DNA from: Bdellovibrionales bacterium
Lineage (GTDB): Bacteria > Bdellovibrionota > Bdellovibrionia > Bdellovibrionales > Bdellovibrionaceae
Assembly (NCBI GenBank): GCA_018266295.1
Contig: JAFEAQ010000013.1
Coordinates: 1 to 46,055 of the forward strand
Direction of reading: 5' to 3'
Length of the DNA: 46,055 nucleotides
Part shown: positions 41,122 through 46,055 of the stretch, piece by piece
Numbering within the stretch: the first letter of the stretch is position 1
How the letters are laid out: every line of letters starts with the position of its first letter
Made by a program: the position numbers and the translations under genes
The notes under the pieces: generated by a model
The model's input: only the letters and a program-made list of their open reading frames with translations
The model's database searches: none
Told to the model about the DNA's origin: nothing

Positions 41122-41739
41122 TTAGAGAGCGACCGGGAAGGAAACGCTCAGGATGTATGATTTGTCGTTGCCTTTAACGCTGTCAAAGGTGCCGGTGATA
41201 GGTCCGGCTTTTTCAACGGTGACAGAATCATATTTTGAATCTTGATATTCTAAATTTAAGCTCACAGCGGCGATGTAGATCCCGGCTCCGACACGGTAGC
41301 CTTTTGGGTTATTGAATTTAACATCGACTCCATTAATTGCTTCGGGATTTAAAGAGCCTGTTAACAGATAAGTTCCCCATACACGAATCCCCGCAAGCGG
41401 AGTTTGTACTCCCAAAGTCACACCGAGGTTTGACATGTCGGCAGTTGCCGAGCCGTTCAGGGCAGAAGATTCATAGTTGGGTCGCGCGTAACGTCCGTCA
41501 GCGGCGATAAAAAGAGAATCATATACATGAAAACCTAAGCGGAGGCCCAAGCCAAGGCCGTTGATTTTTTCAGTTGAGTCAGAAAACGGACTTGGATAAG
41601 TCACTTTCATTTCGCCGGACTGGTAAGTCAGTGCCGGCTCAACAAATAATCCACCGGGACTGGGTTCTTCGGCATTTGCGAAATGACTGAAGCAAGAAAG
41701 TGCGAAAGTGCAGATGATTAGTTTACTTGTGAAATTCAT
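41122..41739 (-). CDS. outer-membrane beta-barrel protein, sigma-54-controlled
   Basis: A 205-aa protein with signal peptide (1-23, ending ANA) and an eight-strand-type barrel pattern: alternating strands, Gly and Tyr turns, terminal strand SYILSVSFPVAL. It is similar in size and style to OmpW-like or opacity-like barrels. The start at 41739 is set by AAGGAA upstream and the signal peptide; the longer open frame to 41904 crosses the promoter. A sigma-54 promoter with exact spacing lies 42 bp upstream, so expression should depend on an NtrC-type activator such as the one at 43352. Confidence 0.8.
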   Translation of the reverse strand: MNFTSKLIICTFALSCFSHFANAEEPSPGGLFVEPALTYQSGEMKVTYPSPFSDSTEKINGLGLGLRLGFHVYDSLFIAADGRYARPNYESSALNGSATADMSNLGVTLGVQTPLAGIRVWGTYLLTGSLNPEAINGVDVKFNNPKGYRVGAGIYIAAVSLNLEYQDSKYDSVTVEKAGPITGTFDSVKGNDKSYILSVSFPVAL

Positions 41740-41780
41740 GGAAGTTCCTTTCGTTGTGTCCCTCATGTAATAAGTGTTAT

Positions 41781-41797
41781 TGCAAGCTCGGTACCAA
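41781..41797 (-). promoter_or_regulatory. sigma-54 promoter of the outer-membrane protein gene
   Basis: Minus strand TTGGTACCGAGCTTGCA: -24 GG (41794-41795), exactly 10 bases, -12 GC (41782-41783), with TTGCA matching consensus. Predicted start near 41770, leader about 31 nt with AAGGAA. The divergent Hpt gene has its own sigma-70 promoter. Confidence 0.7.
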
Positions 41798-41843
41798 CTT
41801 GAAATGTTGATATATTTTAGATGAGCGTGGCGTCTAACAATGA

Positions 41844-41862
41844 ATGAGGAAAAATGCCTCAT
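41844..41862. promoter_or_regulatory. palindrome, candidate activator site
   Basis: ATGAGG-AAAAATG-CCTCAT, 6-bp arms with 7-bp centre, about 50 bp upstream of the -24 element at 41795, a fitting place for an enhancer of a sigma-54 promoter. The 11-mer CATTTTTCCTC inside it (minus strand) also occurs at 43307-43317 above the second sigma-54 promoter. Confidence 0.45.
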
Positions 41863-41889
41863 GGGCATGGGGAATTTTAGTTTTTCATG

Positions 41890-41918
41890 TTGAGTAAACA
41901 CCAAGATTCTCTTATAAA
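41890..41918 (+). promoter_or_regulatory. promoter of the Hpt gene, leaderless layout
   Basis: TTGAGT (41890-41895), 17 bp, TATAAA (41913-41918). The seventh base after the -10 is the A of the ATG at 41925, and there is no Shine-Dalgarno sequence. Confidence 0.65.
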
Positions 41919-41924
41919 TAATCT

Positions 41925-42233
41925 ATGCCAACAAATTTTCACGTCCCTTACGAACTCAGAATGCGTTATCTGACTCGCAAAAATGAAGAGCTTGAAATTT
42001 GCCGCGCGCAACTTGCGCAGCACGAGCTGGATGCTGTTAAAACATTGGCCCATCAAATGCGTGGAAATGCCGTGAGTTTTAATTTTCCTTTGTTGGAACA
42101 GCTCGGAATTCTTTTAGAAAAATGCATTGAGTGTGAAGATATTGAGGGAGCAAAAGTTCTTGTCGATGATGTTCAACTGGCGATTAATGGTTTTATTCAG
42201 CGTCTTGAAAAATCCGAATTACAGATGAAATAA
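41925..42233 (+). CDS. Hpt-domain phosphotransfer protein
   Basis: A 102-aa helical protein that is a stand-alone histidine phosphotransfer domain. The phosphoacceptor is His43 in TLAHQMRGNAVSF, the Hpt pattern HxxKG-x-A with Arg for Lys, followed by helices with FPLLEQLGILLEKCIE and a C-terminal helix. Hpt proteins relay phosphate between hybrid kinases and response regulators. Its nearness to the NtrC-type regulator at 43352 makes that a candidate partner. The mRNA is predicted leaderless. An in-frame internal Met (41961) lacks a ribosome site. Confidence 0.8.
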   Translation: MPTNFHVPYELRMRYLTRKNEELEICRAQLAQHELDAVKTLAHQMRGNAVSFNFPLLEQLGILLEKCIECEDIEGAKVLVDDVQLAINGFIQRLEKSELQMK

Positions 42234-42262
42234 AAAAACCCGAGGGCGATGACGCCCCCGGG
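42232..42262 (-). terminator. terminator of the CsbD operon
   Basis: CCCG-A-GGGCG (42239-42248) and CGCCC-C-CGGG (42253-42262) around ATGA, with A7 on the plus strand (42232-42238) that reads as T7 on the minus strand. One internal mismatch. It also lies at the end of the Hpt gene. Confidence 0.85.
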
Positions 42263-42289
42263 CACTTGCTTTGCGTTCAGGCATTCTCT

Positions 42290-42535
42290 TTAGTGGCGGA
42301 TCTCGTCTTCTTTTGCCAGGTCGTCGCGTTTTTCTGACAAGTATCGGTCCATCACTTTGGAAACTCTTTGTTGGGCATCGTCTTTGGCATAACCATAGCG
42401 TTTTTGCAAAACACCAGCAATCGCAGTGGCATCGCCTTTAGTTTGCTCCCACTCGTCGTCAGTGATATTGCCCCACATTTTGCGCAAATCACCTTTAATC
42501 TCTTTCCATTTACCTTGGATGATATTTTTATCCAT
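42290..42535 (-). CDS. CsbD-family stress protein
   Basis: An 81-aa hydrophilic helical protein of the CsbD family, with MDKNIIQGKWKEIKGDLRK at the N-terminus and the GDATAIAGVLQKRYGYAKDDA middle block. CsbD proteins accumulate under general stress; their biochemical role is unknown. GGAGG lies 6 nt before the ATG at 42535, which decides the start. It follows the OmpA-like lipoprotein gene after 20 bp, so it shares the sigma-54 promoter at 43204. Confidence 0.92.
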   Translation of the reverse strand: MDKNIIQGKWKEIKGDLRKMWGNITDDEWEQTKGDATAIAGVLQKRYGYAKDDAQQRVSKVMDRYLSEKRDDLAKEDEIRH

Positions 42536-42555
42536 AAAATCCTCCTTTTGGATCA

Positions 42556-43128
42556 TTATTCGTACTTAACGAAAATCACAGCTTTTGATGCTTTGTTTTC
42601 AATTTTATTGATGGCCGTTGCGTGATCGCTTGGAGCCGCCCCCGTGCCTTGGAATGTGTTTTTTGTTTTGTAGTCTTCAGTTTTAAAGAGCTCAGCTATC
42701 GCACCTGGGCGTTTCGCCATGTTGTGACCGTTCACTGATTCAGTTGTGCTCAGATCTTTTTTCATGAAATCTTTGATGGCATCAGCACGTCCCTGAGCAA
42801 GATCAACTTCTTGAGAAGTTGCTTTTTGTCCTTCTGTTGGGTACTCACGGTCGGCCCAAGCTAGAACTTCGTACTCGGCAATTTTCCCGTTGTGGGGAGC
42901 TTGAGAAGCGAGATTGCGAAGTTTCTCTTTATCAGCTTCATCAAGAGTTTTACCGCCTTTAGCGAAGTCGACAACGACATAGTGTCCGCCACCGGCCTCC
43001 GCAGTTGCTTGCGAAGTTTTTGGCAGAGTCGCTTCGGTCGAAGCTTGCTTAGGTTCACTTGAGCAGCCAACAACTAAAAGAACAGCACTCGCAAGTGTTA
43101 GAAAAGCGGTTTGTTTTTTGAAATTCAT
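42556..43128 (-). CDS. OmpA-like lipoprotein
   Basis: A 190-aa predicted lipoprotein with lipobox VVGC (acylated Cys22), a short linker rich in Ser/Thr/Ala, and a C-terminal domain resembling OmpA-like peptidoglycan-binding domains: VVVDFAKGGKTLDEADKEKL at the start (the F-x-x-G-x-x-x-L pattern), then helix and strand to LAQGRADAIKDFM, where the LSxxRA motif is degenerate. It probably links the outer membrane to peptidoglycan, although binding may be weakened. AGGAGA precedes the ATG at 43128; the longer open frame to 43224 would cover the promoter. Confidence 0.78.
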   Translation of the reverse strand: MNFKKQTAFLTLASAVLLVVGCSSEPKQASTEATLPKTSQATAEAGGGHYVVVDFAKGGKTLDEADKEKLRNLASQAPHNGKIAEYEVLAWADREYPTEGQKATSQEVDLAQGRADAIKDFMKKDLSTTESVNGHNMAKRPGAIAELFKTEDYKTKNTFQGTGAAPSDHATAINKIENKASKAVIFVKYE

Positions 43129-43203
43129 AGATGTCTCCTTCTTTCTTTCTTGAGATGAGCCGAGCATCGATGATGGGAGAATTGCCCGGACGATTTTTGT
43201 TTT

Positions 43204-43220
43204 TGCAATTCGTTTGCCAG
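43204..43220 (-). promoter_or_regulatory. sigma-54 promoter of the lipoprotein-csbD operon
   Basis: Minus strand CTGGCAAACGAATTGCA: -24 GG (43217-43218), exactly 10 bases, -12 GC (43205-43206), TTGCA intact. Predicted start near 43193, leader about 65 nt. It lies next to the divergent NtrC-type activator gene. Confidence 0.75.
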
Positions 43221-43283
43221 CCACAATTAAGCTTCAAATCAAATTAAAAAGCTATCCATCTGATATCCTTTTTTCGTCGAGAC

Positions 43284-43325
43284 AAAATGTCGCGGTTGAC
43301 GTGGGACATTTTTCCTCGCTATTTA
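43284..43325 (+). promoter_or_regulatory. promoter of the NtrC-type gene with inverted repeat
   Basis: TTGACG (43296-43301), 18 bp, TATTTA (43320-43325). AAAATGTC (43284-43291) and GACATTTT (43305-43312) form an 8-bp inverted repeat across the -35. These sites are 65-95 bp upstream of the sigma-54 -24 element on the other strand, so they could be both the activator's enhancer and an autoregulatory site. Confidence 0.55.
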
Positions 43326-43351
43326 AAAGGAGGACGAAAGGGAGGTATGTG

Positions 43352-44752
43352 ATGAATTCGTCACAACGTTTGCTTTTAATTGAAGATGATTTGGACCTTG
43401 CAGAATTATCTATTGCGTTCTTTAAGCAGAAATCGATTGAGGTCACTCATTTTACGGATCCTCTTCAGGCGATGCAAAGTCTTTTAAAAGATGACAAACA
43501 ATACGGCGCTGTCGTTACAGATTTAGATCTGCCGGGAATTTCTGGAGTAGATCTTATTAAACGTCTGCGCGCTGAAGGCTCAACGATCCCGGTTATTCTT
43601 ATTACTGTCTCTAATGATGTCGAAACTGCCATTGGGGCTATCGACGCCGGCGCTTATGACTTTGTGGTGAAACCTCTGCATTTTCCACAACTCCTTATCT
43701 CAGTTCAGCGCGCTTTGAAGTTTCATTCTCTGCATGAAGAAAATGCCAGCCTTCGGGATATTTTGGATGTCAGTAAAGGTATTCATGCCGAGGGCATTAT
43801 TGGTAAAAGTGAAAAGATCCGCAAAGTCATCGAACTTGCCAAGCGTATTTCAAAAAGTACCGCCACGGTGTGCATTAATGGCGAGAGCGGCACTGGTAAA
43901 GAGGTGTTCGCCCGCGCGATTCATCAATGGAGTCCTCGGGCGAAAAAGCAATTTGTTGCAATTAATTGCTCGGCGATTCCTGAAAATCTTTTGGAATCGG
44001 AACTTTTTGGTCATGCAAAAGGATCATTCACTGGAGCTATTGATAAGAAAATCGGTCTTTTTGAAGAAGCCGACGGTGGAACCTTGTTCTTAGATGAGAT
44101 CGGTGATTTAAGTCTACCGCTGCAAGCAAAACTCCTTCGCGTTCTTCAAGAGAAGGAGATCAAACGAGTCGGTGAGAACCAAGTACGAAGCGTCGACGTT
44201 CGAGTCATAGCGGCGACTCACAAAGATCTTCGTCAGGAGGTCCAGGCACAGCGTTTTCGTGAGGATTTGTTTTTTAGACTCAATGTCATACCCTTGCAGA
44301 TTCCGCCATTGCGCGATCGTAAAGAAGATGTTTTACCTCTGGCGGAATATTTCTTAAAAAAATACAGCAAGCTGAATCACGCAAATATCACTGGATTTAA
44401 AAAGGGGGCCAAAGAATATCTGCTCACTCAAGCGTGGCGGGGTAACGTGCGTGAGCTCGAAAATGCGATTGAACGAGCTGTTGTTCTCACAACGGGACCT
44501 GAAGTCGAACTGAGTGCGTTTTTATTATTTGAAGAGAAGAGTTCATTCGATCCCCAAGCCGTGCTTGATGATGGCGGCAATAGTTTCGTCTTTCATTTTG
44601 GCGATGAGTTGGAGTCTCTCTCGGTTTTAGAAAAGAAATATATTCACTTCGTGTTTGAACGCAGCGACCGGATGAAAGAAAAAACGGCCAAGGTTCTGGG
44701 GATTGATCGCAAAACCTTGGCGAGAAAGCTCCAAGAAATGGAGATACACTAA
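43352..44752 (+). CDS. NtrC-family sigma-54-dependent response regulator
   Basis: A 466-aa activator in three parts: receiver (1-120) with Asp12/Asp13, phosphoacceptor Asp57 and Lys107; AAA+ domain (about 148-385) with Walker A GESGTGKE (177-184), the sigma-54-contacting loop GSFTGA (224-229) and Walker B LFLDEIGD; Fis-type helix-turn-helix at the end (AKVLGIDRKTLARKL). The loop has Ser for the usual Ala (GAFTGA), a tolerated variant. GGGAGG precedes the ATG at 43352. It drives sigma-54 promoters by ATP hydrolysis; two such promoters lie within 1.6 kb. No partner kinase is adjacent. Its stop overlaps the next gene's stop by 4 bp. Confidence 0.94.
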   Translation: MNSSQRLLLIEDDLDLAELSIAFFKQKSIEVTHFTDPLQAMQSLLKDDKQYGAVVTDLDLPGISGVDLIKRLRAEGSTIPVILITVSNDVETAIGAIDAGAYDFVVKPLHFPQLLISVQRALKFHSLHEENASLRDILDVSKGIHAEGIIGKSEKIRKVIELAKRISKSTATVCINGESGTGKEVFARAIHQWSPRAKKQFVAINCSAIPENLLESELFGHAKGSFTGAIDKKIGLFEEADGGTLFLDEIGDLSLPLQAKLLRVLQEKEIKRVGENQVRSVDVRVIAATHKDLRQEVQAQRFREDLFFRLNVIPLQIPPLRDRKEDVLPLAEYFLKKYSKLNHANITGFKKGAKEYLLTQAWRGNVRELENAIERAVVLTTGPEVELSAFLLFEEKSSFDPQAVLDDGGNSFVFHFGDELESLSVLEKKYIHFVFERSDRMKEKTAKVLGIDRKTLARKLQEMEIH

Positions 44753-45018
44753 CGTCCTCTGTACAGAGATTCGCAAGTCGTGCCGCAGCGGTGCCACTGG
44801 ATCTCGACGTCGGTTGAATGAGAGCAATAATTGGCGCTACGTGGAGTGTATCCGGGTGGGCATGTTTTTCCTGGGGTCACGCAGTCTTCGAAGTTCCCTA
44901 AGTACGGAGAGTCGCAGCTGCGGATCATGGCGTGGATTGTTCCGTCGTCACTCGAAGTTTGTGCGAAGGCTATTGATTGGCACAAAATAGATAGAACCAG
45001 GATGGTGAGCGTTTTCAT
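44749..45018 (-). CDS. small secreted six-cysteine protein
   Basis: An 89-aa protein with a signal peptide (1-19, ending AFA). The 70-residue mature part has six cysteines (RSC, EDC, KTC, NYC, HRC, TTC), enough for three disulfides, and no hydrophobic core of note, which suggests a compact disulfide-stabilised secreted miniprotein. No family is recognised. GAGGAGG gives a strong ribosome site. It converges on the NtrC-type gene with a 4-bp stop overlap. Effector, inhibitor or structural roles are possible; none is shown. Confidence 0.7.
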   Translation of the reverse strand: MKTLTILVLSILCQSIAFAQTSSDDGTIHAMIRSCDSPYLGNFEDCVTPGKTCPPGYTPRSANYCSHSTDVEIQWHRCGTTCESLYRGR

Positions 45019-45119
45019 TTTTCCTCCTCAGGATTGATTTTGAAAAATGCTACCGAATATTTGTCGCAACTATTAGAAGAGGCGAAAAATATTTATTCAC
45101 ACACGGCCGTCCGTGGTTA

Positions 45120-46055
45120 TCATTGCAGACTCATTACGCAACGGAATCCGACATTATTCATGCCTAAATTCCATGATGCCGGTGCCTGTATTTCATTTGC
45201 GGTGATATCGCCGATATTGGCGGTGAAGATTCCAGTCGCGCCGTTAGAATGTATGCAGTTGGCGCCGCCTCGAATGACTTTTCCAGAACTCCCGCCAAAC
45301 AAGCTGCCCATTAAATTGTTCTGTTTCGGAACGCTCGTCATTCCTGTGAAATCAAATAACGCAGGAGATCCCGGCTTTACGTCCCAGTTGTTGTTAAAAT
45401 AATCGCGGGCATAGGGCTGTGACAAATCCGGGTTGTAAGAGCCACCGTAAATTGTGTCGCTAACCCATTCCCACGCGTTGCCACCGAAATCCCAAATGAT
45501 GTGACCGCTTGCGAGTTGAAAGGTGCGGCGTTCGCTATTGTCAGTTTTGCCAGTACCGTCATAGGGATTCGTCATATCATTCACGGCGATGGGTTCGCTC
45601 CACCCGGAGTAATAGCCTGTATAGAGTTTTCCGTTGAGTTTTGTGCCGCCAGACCAGTTTGCGTCTTGATTATAAATTTCGAGTGCGGCTGCGTTCCACT
45701 CTGCATTGGTCGGTAAACGGTAGCGGCTGCCGAGATCGGCGCAGGCTGCGGAGGCGGTGGCTTTGTTGGCGATCCAAGGCTTGTTCGCGGCCATTGAAAC
45801 GGCGGCGCCATTGACATTTTTCATTTCAAATTTAGCAATACAGAACGCCGCTGTGGCGGTTGTCGCGTTTGCTTCGACGCGCTCGAAATTCGCCGGGCAC
45901 GAAGTCACCGGAGTTGGTGTTGGAGTCGGAGTCACTGACGGAGTTGGTGTTGGAGTCGGAGTCACTGACGGAGTTGGTGTTGGAGTCGGAGTCACTGACG
46001 GAGTTGGTGTTGGAGTCGGAGTCACTGACGGAGTTGGTGTTGGAGTCGGAGTCAC
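45120..46055 (-). CDS. FGE/sulfatase-modifying-factor-domain protein, 5' end outside window
   Basis: At least 311 aa, cut at the window edge. The C-terminal 250 residues form a formylglycine-generating-enzyme-like domain: CPANFERV start, LPTNAEWNAAA, GNAWEWVSD, VIRGGAN and VGFRC. The two active-site cysteines typical of true FGE cannot be confirmed: Cys is present in GGANCIH and in GFRC. Many proteins with this fold are binding domains rather than enzymes. It is preceded by a linker of repeating SVTPTPTPTP units, at least four and a half, encoded by an identical DNA repeat. The start and any signal peptide lie outside the window. Probably exported. Confidence 0.8.
   Translation of the reverse strand: MTPTPTPTPSVTPTPTPTPSVTPTPTPTPSVTPTPTPTPSVTPTPTPTPVTSCPANFERVEANATTATAAFCIAKFEMKNVNGAAVSMAANKPWIANKATASAACADLGSRYRLPTNAEWNAAALEIYNQDANWSGGTKLNGKLYTGYYSGWSEPIAVNDMTNPYDGTGKTDNSERRTFQLASGHIIWDFGGNAWEWVSDTIYGGSYNPDLSQPYARDYFNNNWDVKPGSPALFDFTGMTSVPKQNNLMGSLFGGSSGKVIRGGANCIHSNGATGIFTANIGDITANEIQAPASWNLGMNNVGFRCVMSLQ
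45910..46055 (-). repeat. perfect 30-bp tandem repeat coding for a Thr/Pro linker
   Basis: Almost five copies of one 30-bp unit, identical at every base as far as I can read, run off the window edge. Each unit adds ten residues (SVTPTPTPTP). Base-level identity implies recent expansion or gene conversion, so copy number is probably variable between strains. Confidence 0.93.

Overview
The window most likely comes from the chromosome of a predatory delta-type bacterium of the Bdellovibrio group (Bdellovibrionota). This is an inference from gene content, not a database match. The content includes many secreted or outer-membrane proteins with no recognisable family, an L,D-transpeptidase, minor-pilin genes, an oleate hydratase, tryptophan 2,3-dioxygenase, a sigma-28-type promoter in front of a probable small RNA, and sigma-54 regulation. 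Composition is moderate in GC and almost every gap is short. There are no rRNA, tRNA, CRISPR or insertion-sequence genes.

Layout. 1-454 is non-coding with three hairpins and a TetR promoter/operator. 455-5655 is a TetR/TolC/RND efflux operon with no membrane-fusion (adaptor) gene. 5679-7684 (minus) holds a HEAT-like protein and SelO. 7787-8727 holds a MerC-type membrane protein and a Tat-exported HiPIP. 8761-10440 (minus) is fadD, divergent from a lipoprotein gene whose 3' third overlaps the basic N-terminal extension of a Bcp/PrxQ peroxiredoxin. 12228-17745 (minus) is a five-gene run: secreted protein, arginase-family enzyme, threonine-aldolase-family PLP enzyme, tryptophan 2,3-dioxygenase, htpG. 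17886-21593 holds an unknown protein, a small beta-barrel, and an OmpR-type two-component pair. 21590-24343 (minus) holds a large lipoprotein and an unknown protein. 24648-30414 is a minor-pilin operon: PilX-like 978-aa protein, PilV-like, PilW-like and a secreted EF-hand protein, convergent with an L,D-transpeptidase. 31652-33432 (minus) holds two secreted proteins. 33598-38074 holds oleate hydratase, a CvfB-type S1 protein, a thioredoxin-fold protein, a DUF1993 protein, a protein with an RGG tail and a small XRE regulator. 38252-40132 (minus) is ftsH, facing a candidate sRNA gene. 40281-46055 holds an alpha/beta hydrolase, an outer-membrane protein, an Hpt protein, a CsbD/OmpA-lipoprotein operon, an NtrC-type response regulator, a six-cysteine secreted peptide and the 3' part of an FGE/sulfatase-modifying-domain protein with a perfect 30-bp tandem repeat.

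How the pieces fit. The clearest integrated system is at 41.1-44.8 kb. An NtrC-type sigma-54 activator and an Hpt phosphotransfer protein lie between two target units, an outer-membrane barrel and an OmpA-like lipoprotein plus CsbD. Each target has a sigma-54 promoter with exact GG-N10-GC spacing. The second striking element is a near-consensus sigma-28 promoter 138 bp upstream of a strong Rho-independent terminator with no sizeable gene between them, which reads as a flagellar/attack-phase sRNA. The third is the roughly 290-bp two-frame overlap between the lipoprotein and bcp. Several genes (tetR, 17886, 24343, 41925) have a -10 hexamer about 7 nt before the start codon and no Shine-Dalgarno sequence, which suggests leaderless mRNAs. 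All promoter, operator and sRNA calls were made by eye.
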